Assembly (NCBI GenBank): GCA_963781555.1
Contig: CAWAGB010000008.1
Span: forward strand, 434,001 to 498,000
Length of the DNA stretch: 64,000 nucleotides
Direction: 5' to 3'
Source: JAICQM01 sp963781555
GTDB taxonomy: Bacteria; Chloroflexota; Limnocylindria; QHBO01
Shown: positions 44,121-52,957 of the stretch, piece by piece
Layout: the number at the start of each line of letters is the position of its first letter
Position numbering within the stretch: position 1 is the first letter of the stretch
Program-made: the position numbers and the translations under genes
The notes under the pieces: model-generated
The model's database searches: none
What the model saw: only the letters and a program-made list of their open reading frames with translations
What the model was told of the DNA's origin: nothing

Positions 44121-45258
44121 ATGCGCGTCGCGATCGTCACCGGCACCCGGGCCGACTACGGGCTCATCCGTCCGGTCGCGCGCGCAATCCGCGACGAGCC
44201 CGCCTGGGAACTCGGGCTGCTGGTCACCGCCGCCCACCTGGCGCCGGAATTCGGGATGACGGTGGAGCAGATAGAGGCGGACGGGCTGCCCATTGCGGCG
44301 CGGATCCCTACCCTGGAGGCTGACGACACGGGCCTCGGCACGGCGCGCGCCACCGGGCGCGGCACGATCGGGATGGCCGAGGCGCTCGACGCGTGGCGGC
44401 CGGACCTGCTGCTGGTCGTCGGGGATCGCTTCGAGCAGCTCGCCGCAGCGCAGGCCGGGCTCTTGATGGGTATTCCGATCGTGCACCTCTATGGCGGCGA
44501 CGTGACCGAAGGCGCCTTCGACGACGCGATCCGCCACGCCATCACCAAGCTCGCCCACCTCCACTTCGTCTCGAACGAGGATGCTCGGCGGCGGGTCATC
44601 CAGCTGGGGGAGGCGCCCGACCGGGTGCACAGCGTGGGCAGCCCCGCCCTCGACGAAATGCTCGCCGCGGAAGCGCCGCAGCGCTCGACACTGGCCCACG
44701 ATCTCGGCATGCCGCTCGACGGCCGGACCGCGGTCGTGACCTTCCACCCCGCGACGCTGGACGCGCAACCCGCTCCCGAGCAGCTCGACGCCGTGCTGGG
44801 CGCGGTGGCCGACGTGGCCCCGGCGCTGACCGTCGTCATCACCCGGGCCAACGCCGACCCGCAGGGACGGGCGGTCAACGCGCGCATCGACACCTGGCTC
44901 GGCGGATCAGCCGGCCTGGCGCGCCTTCGACGCGCTCGGTGCGACGCGCTATCACGGCCTGCTGCATCACGCAGCGGTGGTGATCGGCAACTCGTCGAGC
45001 GGCCTGTACGAGGCTCCGTCGTTCGGGGTGCCGACGGTCAACGTCGGCGACCGTCAGCACGGTCGGCTGCGCGCCAGCTCGGTCATCGACGTGCCGGTCG
45101 ACCGCGCAGCCATCCGCGCCGGGATCGAGCGAGCCCTTGCCGGTGACTGGCGCGATGCCGTCAACCCATATGGCGATGGGCGGGCGACTCCGCGGATCAT
45201 GGCGGCGCTGCGCGCCATCGTCGACCCGCGCGCGCTGCTGCGCAAGCAGTTTCCATGA
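44121..45258 (+). CDS. legG: Hydrolysing NDP-sugar 2-epimerase (LegG/NeuC family), one frameshift
   Basis: About 378 residues after correction. It removes the nucleotide and epimerises C2 to release the hexose for condensation with PEP. N-terminal VTGTRADYGLIRPVARAI, then VVGDRFEQLAAAQAG, HLYGGDVTEGAFDDAIRHAITKLAHLHF are typical. Near 44917-44923 the frame changes: downstream AFDALGATRYHGLLHHAAVV and GNSSSGLYEAPSFGVPTVNVGDRQ complete the C-terminal domain. A single extra base (or a 2-base loss) explains it. The same pathway genes around it are intact, so a sequence error is favoured. Confidence 0.9.
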
Positions 45259-45276
45259 CCTGCCGGTGGCGGACCG

Positions 45277-46293
45277 ATGAGCGTGTTCGTCATCGCCGAG
45301 GCCGGCGTGAACCACAATGGGTCGGCAGAGCTGGCCCTGGAGCTGGTCGACGTGGCTGCTGCAGCGGGCGCGGACGCCGTGAAGTTCCAGACCTTCCGTG
45401 CCGCAGCGCTGGTCACGGGCGGCGCAGGCAAGGCTGCCTACCAGGAACGCACCACCGGCGACGGAACGCAACGGGCGATGCTCGAGCGGCTCGAGCTCGA
45501 CGAGGCCGCCCACCGGAGGCTGGCGGACCGCGCCGCCGACCGCGGGATCGAATTCATGTCCGCGCCGTTCGACCACGAGAGTCTCGACCTGCTGGTGCGG
45601 CTCGGGGTCCATCGGCTCAAGCTCGGCTCGGGTGAGCTCACCAACGGCCCGCTCCTGGAGGCTGCGGCGCGCACCGGCCTGCCACTCATCCTCTCGACCG
45701 GCATGGCGACCCTCGACGAGGTGACCGATGCCGTGCGCCTGGTCCGCGCGGCAGGTGCGGCCGATGTCACCGTGCTCCACTGCACCACCGAATACCCGGC
45801 GCCGCCCGCCGAGGTGAACCTGCGCGCCATGGCGACGATGGCCGACGCGCTCGGGGTGCCGGTCGGCTACAGCGACCACACCATCGGTCTGACCGTCACC
45901 CTGGCCGCCGTCGCGCTGGGGGCCACGATGATCGAGAAGCATTTCACCACCGATCGCACACTTCCCGGCCCGGATCATCCTGCGTCGCTCGAGCCCGGGG
46001 AGCTGGCCGAGCTGGTGGCCACGGTGCGGACCGTGGAGGCGGCGCTCGGGGACGGGATCAAGCGCCCGACGCGGTCGGAGCTGCCGAACCTGGCGGTGGC
46101 GCGGAAGAGCCTGGTCGCGGCCCGCCCAATCGCCAGCGGCGAGGCGTTCACGGCCGCCAACGTGGCAGTCAAGCGCCCCGGAACGGGGATCTCGCCGATG
46201 CGCATGGGGCAGCTCTTGGCCCGCGTCTCATCGCGGGCATACGAGGCAGACGAGCTCCTCGACCTCAGCGAGCTGCCGGCGGCTGGCCAATGA
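45277..46293 (+). CDS. legI: N,N'-diacetyllegionaminate synthase-like (NeuB/LegI family)
   Basis: 338 residues. The NeuB TIM barrel (IAEAGVNHNGSAELAL, FQTFRA, PFDHESLDLL, KLGSGELTN, LSTGMATLDE, HCTTEYPAP, GYSDHT) is followed by a SAF/antifreeze-like C-terminal domain (about 280-330, ARKSLVAARPIASGEAFTAANV). It condenses the 6-deoxy hexose from LegG with PEP to form the nine-carbon acid. The next gene overlaps by four bases. Confidence 0.93.
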   Translation: MSVFVIAEAGVNHNGSAELALELVDVAAAAGADAVKFQTFRAAALVTGGAGKAAYQERTTGDGTQRAMLERLELDEAAHRRLADRAADRGIEFMSAPFDHESLDLLVRLGVHRLKLGSGELTNGPLLEAAARTGLPLILSTGMATLDEVTDAVRLVRAAGAADVTVLHCTTEYPAPPAEVNLRAMATMADALGVPVGYSDHTIGLTVTLAAVALGATMIEKHFTTDRTLPGPDHPASLEPGELAELVATVRTVEAALGDGIKRPTRSELPNLAVARKSLVAARPIASGEAFTAANVAVKRPGTGISPMRMGQLLARVSSRAYEADELLDLSELPAAGQ

Positions 46294-47339
46294 CCGACCG
46301 TTGGCGGGACGCCGTGGTGCCGGCGGACACGCCCCTGCTGGAGGCGATTGCCGCGCTGGATGCGACCGGCCTCCAGATCCTGCTCGTGGTGGATGACGAC
46401 GGCCTGCTGATCGGGACGGTCACCGACGGCGATGTGCGCCGCGGGATCCTCGCCCAGCGGCCGCTCGATGGGCCGGTGGCGGCGGTGATGCACCGCGCTC
46501 CGACCACGCGCCCCGCCCGGGTGGGACACAACGAGGCGCGCCGTGCCATGCGGGACGCGCGGGTGCGCCAGCTGCCGCTCCTCGATGACGACGGGCGCCC
46601 GGCGGGGCTGGAGCTGCTCGACGATGGCACGACGCCGGAGCGCCCGAACGCGGTGGTCATCATGGCCGGAGGGCTCGGCAAGCGGCTCCGCCCGCTCACC
46701 GAGGAGCTTCCCAAGCCCCTGCTGCGGGTCGGCGGCCGCGCACTCCTGGAGACGATCATCGAGGCGTTCGCGGATCATGGCTTCCGCCGTTTCTTCCTGT
46801 CCGTCAACTACCGTGCCGCGCAGGTGGAGGAGCATTTCGGCGACGGGTCGAGGCTGGGAGTGGCGATCGACTACCTGCGCGAGGACGAGTTCCTGGGCAC
46901 GGCCGGTGCGCTGAGCCTCCTCCCCGAGGCACCCGCCGATCCGGTGGTGGTCATGAACGGTGACATCCTCACCAGGGTCGACTTCGGGCAGCTGGTCGAG
47001 TTCCATGCCCGAACCGGCGCCGACATGACGATGTGCGTGCGGGAGTACGACGTCGAGGTTCCGTACGGGGTCGTGGAAGTGGACGGCGAGCAGGTCACCT
47101 CGCTGGTCGAGAAGCCGATCACCCGCCACTTCATCAACGCCGGCATCTACGTGCTCGCGCCAGGCCTGCTCGCCACGATCGCTCCCGGCCAGCGGCTCGA
47201 CATGACGGATCTGGCGGATCGCATCCTGGAGCGTGGCGGCACGCTCAGCGCCTTCCCGATCCGCGAGTACTGGCTCGACATCGGCCACCTCGAGGACTTC
47301 GAGCGCGCGCAGGCGGATTTCGCCGAGCACTTTCGCTAG
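46290..47339 (+). CDS. ptmE: Nucleotidyltransferase with CBS pair (PtmE-like, glucosamine-1-P guanylyltransferase)
   Basis: 349 residues. Two CBS motifs (about 1-110) are fused to a nucleotidyltransferase with VVIMAGGLGKRLRPLTEELPKPLL (about 122-150) and VMNGDIL. This fusion and its place after legI match Campylobacter PtmE, which makes GDP-GlcN so that the pathway uses GDP-linked sugars. The CBS pair suggests adenosyl-ligand control. The stop abuts the serA ATG. Confidence 0.88.
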   Translation: MTDRWRDAVVPADTPLLEAIAALDATGLQILLVVDDDGLLIGTVTDGDVRRGILAQRPLDGPVAAVMHRAPTTRPARVGHNEARRAMRDARVRQLPLLDDDGRPAGLELLDDGTTPERPNAVVIMAGGLGKRLRPLTEELPKPLLRVGGRALLETIIEAFADHGFRRFFLSVNYRAAQVEEHFGDGSRLGVAIDYLREDEFLGTAGALSLLPEAPADPVVVMNGDILTRVDFGQLVEFHARTGADMTMCVREYDVEVPYGVVEVDGEQVTSLVEKPITRHFINAGIYVLAPGLLATIAPGQRLDMTDLADRILERGGTLSAFPIREYWLDIGHLEDFERAQADFAEHFR

Positions 47340-48944
47340 ATGGCCCGCATCCTCGTCCTCGAGCCGGTCACCCAACCCGGGATCGATCTCCTCGCCGGAG
47401 CACACGATACGAGCGTGCAACTCGGCCTGCCGCGGCCCGCGGTGCTCGACCTGCTGGGCCACGATGGAGGCTGGGACGCCCTCGTCGTCCGGTCGCAGAC
47501 GCGAGTCGATGCCGAGCTGCTCGGCGCCGCCGCGCCACGCCTCTCGGTGGTGGGTGTCGCCAGCGTGGGGATCGACCGCATCGACATCGAGGCCTCCACC
47601 CGTGCCGGGGTGATGGTCATCAACGCCCCCACCGGCAACACCATCGCCGCGGCCGAGCACACCATGGCCCTGATGCTGGCACTGGTGCGGCACGTCCCGG
47701 AGGCGGATGCGTCGATTCGCGCCGGTGAGTGGGAGCGTGGCCGATATACCGGCCACGAGCTCCGCGGCAAGACGCTGGGCATCGTCGGCCTCGGCAAGAT
47801 TGGGCGCGCCGTGGCGCGTCGCGCCGCCGGCTTCGAGATGCGGGTGCTCACCACCGACCCGTACGTGACCGAGGAACAGGCGACGGAGTTCGGGGCCAAG
47901 CTGGTCGGCTTCGCCGAGCTGCTCCACCGCTCGGACATCATCACCGTCCACACGCCGCTGACGGCGCAGACGCGCGGCCTCATCGGCCAGGCGCAGCTGG
48001 AGGCGACCAAGCGGGGCACGGTGGTGCTCAACGTGGCCCGCGGCGGGATCGTGGACGAGGGGGCGCTTGCCGACGCGCTCCACTCCGGTCACGTGGGTGG
48101 CGCGGCGGTGGATGTCTTCACGGCTGAACCGATGGCGCCCGACAACCCGCTGCGCGGCGCCCCGAACCTGGTGCTCACCCCACATCTCGGCGCCTCGACA
48201 AGCGAGGCACAGGACCGGGTGGGGGTCGAGATGGCGGAGCAGATGCTGCTCGCCCTCGGAGGCGTGACTCCGCCGTACGCGGTGAACGCACCGTCCATCG
48301 CGCCGGATACCGCTCCACGCCTGCGGCCCTACGTCGAGCTCGGCCGGCGGCTCGCCACCCTGGCGCGCCAGCTGGCGCCCGATGCCTTCGACGAGCTGTC
48401 CCTCACCTACGCCGGGGAGATCGCCGGTGGCGAGACGGCGCCCATCCGGACCGCGGCCCTCTCCGGCCTCCTGGAGGCGATCACCGACCAGCGGGTGAAC
48501 GCGGTCAACGCCGACCTCGTGGCGCGAGAGCGTGGCCTGACCGTCACCGAGACACGCACCCCGACGACCGAGCCGTGGGCATCCCTGGTCGAGCTCGGGG
48601 TCGGATCGACGGGCAGCGCCCCGACGGTGATCCTCGCCGGCTCGACGGCCCACGGGCGGCCCCACCTGGCGCGCGTCAACGGCTTCGCCATCGACGCCGA
48701 GCTGAGCGGCCTGATCCTCGTCACGCGTCACGACGACCGGCCTGGGGTCGTCGGCGCGGTCGGCACGCTCCTGGCTGGCGCAGGCGTGAACATCTCGTCC
48801 CTCGAGCTGTCGCGGCTCTCGGAGCGCGGCGAGGCGATGATGTTCGTGTCGGTCGACGATCCGGTCGACGATGCCGTGCTGGACGCCATCCGCGCCTCGG
48901 GCGGGATCGCGGATGCGCGGGTCGTCCAGCTCCCCGGCCGCTGA
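47340..48944 (+). CDS. serA: D-3-phosphoglycerate dehydrogenase
   Basis: 534 residues, the long three-domain form. Substrate domain, Rossmann motif GIVGLGKIGRAVARRAAGF, RGGIVDEGALADAL, the catalytic EPM...PHLGAST, an allosteric-substrate-binding domain and a C-terminal ACT domain (about 465-534, LILVTRHDDRPGVVG). First enzyme of serine synthesis. It starts immediately after the ptmE stop, inside the nonulosonate cluster, so it is probably co-transcribed; no pathway reason is obvious. Confidence 0.93.
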   Translation: MARILVLEPVTQPGIDLLAGAHDTSVQLGLPRPAVLDLLGHDGGWDALVVRSQTRVDAELLGAAAPRLSVVGVASVGIDRIDIEASTRAGVMVINAPTGNTIAAAEHTMALMLALVRHVPEADASIRAGEWERGRYTGHELRGKTLGIVGLGKIGRAVARRAAGFEMRVLTTDPYVTEEQATEFGAKLVGFAELLHRSDIITVHTPLTAQTRGLIGQAQLEATKRGTVVLNVARGGIVDEGALADALHSGHVGGAAVDVFTAEPMAPDNPLRGAPNLVLTPHLGASTSEAQDRVGVEMAEQMLLALGGVTPPYAVNAPSIAPDTAPRLRPYVELGRRLATLARQLAPDAFDELSLTYAGEIAGGETAPIRTAALSGLLEAITDQRVNAVNADLVARERGLTVTETRTPTTEPWASLVELGVGSTGSAPTVILAGSTAHGRPHLARVNGFAIDAELSGLILVTRHDDRPGVVGAVGTLLAGAGVNISSLELSRLSERGEAMMFVSVDDPVDDAVLDAIRASGGIADARVVQLPGR

Positions 48945-48945
48945 C

Positions 48946-50415
48946 GTGGCGGTGACCGACGGCCCACGGGGCCCGCATGACCGCGACGGCGCGGCGCGCC
49001 AGGAGGCTGCAGCGATCGTTGCGCGGCTGCGGAGCCACCATCCCGGCATCCTGGAGCTCCGGGGTGCCGATCTCGGCGCCGCCCTGGAGCAGCAGTTCTT
49101 CTTCCAGCTCCGGGCCGGCGACCTTGCCGCGGCCGCCACGGGTCGTTTCGACGGCCTGCGTGCCTGGGTACGCGTCGCCGGGATCGCCGGTGCCGGGATG
49201 ACCGCGTTGCTTCGCCGGCCGCCACCGCCCGGCGTGGTGGTCGCGATGGTACGCCAGCCGGTGCATGTCGACGCGCTGGCCGGCATCGACGAGGAGCTGC
49301 GTCGGCAGGGTGGCCCACGAGTGCACACGGTGCGGATCGGTCCCGCGGCCAGGCAGACCCCGCCCCAACCCGGGCCGCTGCAGGGCCCGGCGATCTTCGA
49401 GGTGATGGATCCACGGCTCGCGCCCTCGCTCGCCGCGCACCAGCGTCGAGTGCTGAGGCTGCGTCCGTCGCCGGCGGCACCGCCGGCCATCGCGGCCTTC
49501 ACCCGCCGCGAGCTTCCCCGAATCGCGGCAGGCGCGATCGGGGTCGAATCGGTGATCCGCCGCTACCGGCCGAGCCTCCTCGTCTCGTTCGACGAAATCG
49601 GGACATGGGCGCGCCTCATCCCCGCCGTGGCGCGGCGTGCCGGCGTCCCGACGCTGGACCTGCCGCACGCCGAGGCAGCCGATGCCGTCGCCATCTCGGG
49701 GGCGGGCTATGACGCGTTCGCGGTCTACGGCCCGCGGGCGCGCCAGGTGCTCCTGGCGGCTGGGGTGAGGCCGGAGCGCATCCACGCGATCGGCGCGCCC
49801 CGCTTCGACCCTCTCATCGCCGCCGCCCGCGAGGAGATCGCACCAGGGTCGCGGCGCGCGGTGCTGTTCGCGGCGCAGTACGTCACCGGTCGCCTGACCG
49901 CCGAGGTGCTCACCGCCACGTATCGAGCCGCCCTCGCCGCCGCTGGGGCCACGGACAGCCCGCTGGACGTGGTCCCGCACCCCGCGCAGCCGCCAGGCAC
50001 GATCGAGCGGCTGATGGCCGAGAATCCGGCTCCCGCCGGTGTCAGGGTCAGGACGGCCGATGGCGGGCTGCACGCCGCGCTCGCCGCGTCCTGGCTGCTT
50101 GTCACCGGCTGGTCCAACTCGGTCATGGAGGCCGCCATCGCCGGCATCCCCTCGATCACCGTCAATCCGGGCGGCGTCTCGCCGGTCGACTTCGCCGCCG
50201 ACGGCCTTTCGACCGGTGCGACGGGGGAGCGGGATGCCGCGGCCGCCGCGGTCGCGCTGCGTGATCCGGGCCATGCGCGGGACGCCTTGAACCGGGCCCG
50301 CGGGACGCTGGCAGACCGCCTCGGCCCCCTTGACGGACGGGCGAGCGAGCGGGCCGCTACGCTCATTCGCTCGCTCGCGCTCGCGGCTGGCCACGCCCCG
50401 AACGCGCACCGCTAG
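48946..50415 (+). CDS. Unassigned GT-B-like protein, candidate nonulosonate transferase
   Basis: 489 residues from GTG 48946 (GTG 48952 also possible). I do not recognise a named family. The C-terminal half looks like a GT-B nucleotide-sugar domain: LFAAQYVTG, DVVPHPAQP (His-Pro as in polysialyl/CMP-sugar transferases) and TGWSNSVMEAAIAGIPSITVNPGG. The middle has SFDEIGTWARLIPAVARRAGVPTLDLPHA. No membrane helices. It lies between ptmE-serA and ptmF-legF, so it may transfer the CMP-activated sugar to a glycan or protein. This is an inference from fold-like motifs and position. Confidence 0.55.
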   Translation: MAVTDGPRGPHDRDGAARQEAAAIVARLRSHHPGILELRGADLGAALEQQFFFQLRAGDLAAAATGRFDGLRAWVRVAGIAGAGMTALLRRPPPPGVVVAMVRQPVHVDALAGIDEELRRQGGPRVHTVRIGPAARQTPPQPGPLQGPAIFEVMDPRLAPSLAAHQRRVLRLRPSPAAPPAIAAFTRRELPRIAAGAIGVESVIRRYRPSLLVSFDEIGTWARLIPAVARRAGVPTLDLPHAEAADAVAISGAGYDAFAVYGPRARQVLLAAGVRPERIHAIGAPRFDPLIAAAREEIAPGSRRAVLFAAQYVTGRLTAEVLTATYRAALAAAGATDSPLDVVPHPAQPPGTIERLMAENPAPAGVRVRTADGGLHAALAASWLLVTGWSNSVMEAAIAGIPSITVNPGGVSPVDFAADGLSTGATGERDAAAAAVALRDPGHARDALNRARGTLADRLGPLDGRASERAATLIRSLALAAGHAPNAHR

Positions 50416-50418
50416 ACT
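50413..50418 (+). promoter_or_regulatory. -10 box TAGACT of ptmF, leaderless
   Basis: GCGCACCGCTAGACT, sharing 13 bases with the element before the flippase gene at 16110, ends exactly 6 bases before ATG 50425. The element lies in the 3' end of the upstream gene. Confidence 0.5.
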
Positions 50419-50424
50419 GGTCGG

Positions 50425-51378
50425 ATGCCGCCGCCCACCGTCATCGTCCGCGGCGCCGGCTCCATGGGCCGCCAGCATCTCGATGCCCTGCATGCCCTCC
50501 CCGGCATCGACCGGGTGGCTGGCTGGCCCGCACGCGGCGAGGCGCCTGGTACGCTTGCCTCCCCCCACGGGCCGCTGGCGGTCATCGTTGCCACCGATAC
50601 GAAGCGCCATGTGGCCGACGCCCTCGACGCGCTGGCGCGCGGCGCCATCGTGCTCGTCGAGAAGCCGCTCGCCGTGGACGCGGAGGCCGCCCGTGCCCTG
50701 CTGGCGATTGCCGCATCGGAGCAGCGGGTGTTCGTGGGGTGCGTGCTGCGCTTCCAGCGCGCGCTGCAGTCCTTCGTCGATTGGCTCCCGGAAATCGGCG
50801 CGGTCCACGCCGTGCGCATCGAATGCCAGACGCACCTTCCCGACTGGCGACCGGGCCGCGACCACCGGACCAACTACAGCGCTCGCGCCGACGAGGGCGG
50901 CGTCCTCCGCGATCTCATCCACGAGATCGACTACGCGACCTGGATCTTCGGCATGCCGGACCGGGTGCGCGGGCACCTGGGCACGACCGGCAGGCTCGGG
51001 ATCGAGGCTGAGGAGAGCGCGGACCTGGCGTGGACCGCGCCATCCGGGGCGCAGGTGAGCCTGCGACTGGATTACTTGACCCGTCCCGGCCGCCGCACCA
51101 TGGTCGCGGACGGGGAGCTGGGCACCCTCCGCTGGGACGGGATCGCCCAGCGCGTCGAGCTGTCTCACGCCGACGGGTCGACGCGGAGCCGTCGCTTCCG
51201 CCAGGCCCGTCGGCACATGCTGATGGCGCAGGACCGAGCGTTCCTGGGTGCCGTGGCGGGCCGCGATCCGGCCCCGCTGGCGACGCTCCGAGACGGCATC
51301 ATGGCGCTGGCGGTGTGTGACGCCGCCCGTCGTTCCAGCAACCGCGGTGCGTGGGAGGCAGTGCAGACGGGTGACTGA
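50425..51378 (+). CDS. ptmF: Gfo/Idh/MocA-family oxidoreductase (PtmF-like)
   Basis: 317 residues. Rossmann motif VIVRGAGSMGRQHLDAL, EKPLAVD (near residue 82) and the C-terminal segment ADEGGVLRDLIHEIDYATWIFG. In Campylobacter PtmF works with PtmA to supply glucosamine-1-phosphate for PtmE. Its place directly before legF and ptmA matches that order. It overlaps legF by 8 bases. Confidence 0.82.
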   Translation: MPPPTVIVRGAGSMGRQHLDALHALPGIDRVAGWPARGEAPGTLASPHGPLAVIVATDTKRHVADALDALARGAIVLVEKPLAVDAEAARALLAIAASEQRVFVGCVLRFQRALQSFVDWLPEIGAVHAVRIECQTHLPDWRPGRDHRTNYSARADEGGVLRDLIHEIDYATWIFGMPDRVRGHLGTTGRLGIEAEESADLAWTAPSGAQVSLRLDYLTRPGRRTMVADGELGTLRWDGIAQRVELSHADGSTRSRRFRQARRHMLMAQDRAFLGAVAGRDPAPLATLRDGIMALAVCDAARRSSNRGAWEAVQTGD

Positions 51379-52135
51379 TACCGATGGGTTGGCGGCCCTG
51401 CGACCGATGCTCGCGGTCGTCCCTGCCCGTGGCGGGTCGCGCGGGCTGCCGGGCAAGAACATCCTCCCGCTGGCCGGCGTCCCGCTCCTCGTCCATTCGC
51501 TGCGCTGCGCGGCGATGACCGGGGTCATCGATCGCACCGTGGTGTCCACGGATAGCGAGGACATTGCGCGGGTCGCTCGCGAGCACGGCGGGGACGTCCC
51601 CGGATTGCGGCCCCCGGAGCTGGCGACCGACGACGCACCCATGATGCCGGTCCTTCGGCACGCGCTGAGCGAGGTCGAGACTGCCGAAGGGCGAGCGTAC
51701 GCATCGGTCCTCCTGCTGGATCCGACGAGCCCCTGCCGTCTCCCATCCGACCTGCTTGCCGCCGCCGGGCGCCTCGCAGCCGATGCATCGGCCGTTGGCG
51801 CAGTGGCGGTCTCGGAGCCCTACTTCAACCCGCTGTGGGTGGGCGTCGTCGAGCGCGAGGGCCACCTCGCCCGCGCGCCGGGTGCCGAGCATCGCGACCG
51901 ACGCCAGGACGCTCCGCGCTTCCTGCGCATCAACGGTGCCTTCTACCTGTGGCGGTCCTCGTTCCTGCGGTCGGCGCCCGATGCGTGGCTCGACGCCGGA
52001 CCGCACATCGGCGTCGAGATTCCCGAGGGGCGCTCCTATTCCATCGACGACGCGCAGGAGTTCGCGCAGCTCGAGGCGCTCGTCCGGGCCGGGGTGGTCG
52101 ACCTGCCGTGGCTCGATGCGCGAGATGCCGCCTGA
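51371..52135 (+). CDS. legF: CMP-nonulosonate cytidylyltransferase (LegF/NeuA/PtmB family)
   Basis: 254 residues from GTG 51371. The CMP-NeuAc synthetase signature is VVPARGGSRGLPGKNILPLAGVPL at the N-terminus; VVSTDSEDIARVA and LLDPTSPCR follow. It activates the nine-carbon acid with CTP. ATG of the next gene overlaps its stop (TGATG). Confidence 0.92.
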   Translation: MTDTDGLAALRPMLAVVPARGGSRGLPGKNILPLAGVPLLVHSLRCAAMTGVIDRTVVSTDSEDIARVAREHGGDVPGLRPPELATDDAPMMPVLRHALSEVETAEGRAYASVLLLDPTSPCRLPSDLLAAAGRLAADASAVGAVAVSEPYFNPLWVGVVEREGHLARAPGAEHRDRRQDAPRFLRINGAFYLWRSSFLRSAPDAWLDAGPHIGVEIPEGRSYSIDDAQEFAQLEALVRAGVVDLPWLDARDAA

Positions 52136-52938
52136 TGCGGACGCTCGCCGATCTTCAGCGACTCGATGGCCGCGTGGCCCTCATCACCGGCGGCGGCGGT
52201 CACCTTGGCCGCGCGATGGGCGCCGCGCTGGCCGAGCTGGGTGCCGCGCTGATGGTCGTCGACCGAGACGCAGCGGCGGCCGACGCGGCCGCCGACGAGA
52301 TCGCCTCGCTCGGCAGCGCGAGGCCGGAGGCGATCGGCATCGACATCACCGAGGACGGGGCGCCGGAGACGCTCGTGCGTCGCGCCCACGACGGGTTCGG
52401 GCGGCTCGACATCATCGTCAACAACGCGGCGCTCACCGGCGCCAGCGGCCTGCCGGGCTATGCGGTGCCGTTCGCGGAGCAGGGGCTCGAAGCCTGGCGC
52501 GCTGCCCTCGAGGTGAATCTCACCGCCGCGTTCGGCATCGTGCACGCTGCCCGCGACGCGCTCGCCGAGCACGGCGTCGGGTCGGTCGTGAACATCGCGT
52601 CGATCTATGGCCTGGTCGGTCCGAACCTCAACCTCTACGCCGACACCGCGATGGGCAACCCCGCGGCGTACGCGGCCACCAAGGGAGGCCTGATCCAGCT
52701 GACGCGCTACCTGGCGACGGTGCTGGCGCCAGCCGTGCGGGTCAACGCCATCGCGCCCGGGGGCGTGGCACGCGGCCAGGATGCGGCGTTCGTCGAGCGC
52801 TATGAGCGGCTCACCCCGATGCGTCGCATGGCGTCGGAAGAGGACATCAAGGGCGCCGTCGCCTTCCTGGCGTCGGACGCCTCGGCCTACGTCACCGGGC
52901 AGGTGCTGGCCGTCGACGGAGGCTGGACCGCCTGGTAG
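52135..52938 (+). CDS. ptmA: Short-chain dehydrogenase (PtmA-like)
   Basis: 267 residues. NAD(P) motif TGGGGHLGRAMG, NNAAL, the catalytic Tyr/Lys in AAYAATKGG, and the C-terminal DASAYVTGQVLAVDGGW. Position at the end of ptmE-ptmF-legF-ptmA points to PtmA of the GDP-glucosamine branch, although the family is too broad for sequence alone to prove it. A hairpin overlaps the stop. Confidence 0.82.
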   Translation: MRTLADLQRLDGRVALITGGGGHLGRAMGAALAELGAALMVVDRDAAAADAAADEIASLGSARPEAIGIDITEDGAPETLVRRAHDGFGRLDIIVNNAALTGASGLPGYAVPFAEQGLEAWRAALEVNLTAAFGIVHAARDALAEHGVGSVVNIASIYGLVGPNLNLYADTAMGNPAAYAATKGGLIQLTRYLATVLAPAVRVNAIAPGGVARGQDAAFVERYERLTPMRRMASEEDIKGAVAFLASDASAYVTGQVLAVDGGWTAW

Positions 52939-52953
52939 CGGCACCATGCCGCT
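52937..52953. terminator. Hairpin between convergent ptmA and nrnA
   Basis: AGCGGCA-CCA-TGCCGCT, perfect 7-bp stem starting at the ptmA stop and ending 4 bases before the nrnA stop. It can serve both strands. Confidence 0.5.
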
Positions 52954-52957
52954 GGGC

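Noticed and set aside
45975..49502. Very long minus-strand ORF (1175 codons) and similar giants at 48721-51642, 23713-26397 and 2824-5127
   Set aside because: They run antisense to well-conserved genes, are Arg/Gly/His-rich without domains and arise from the high GC content, which removes stop codons.
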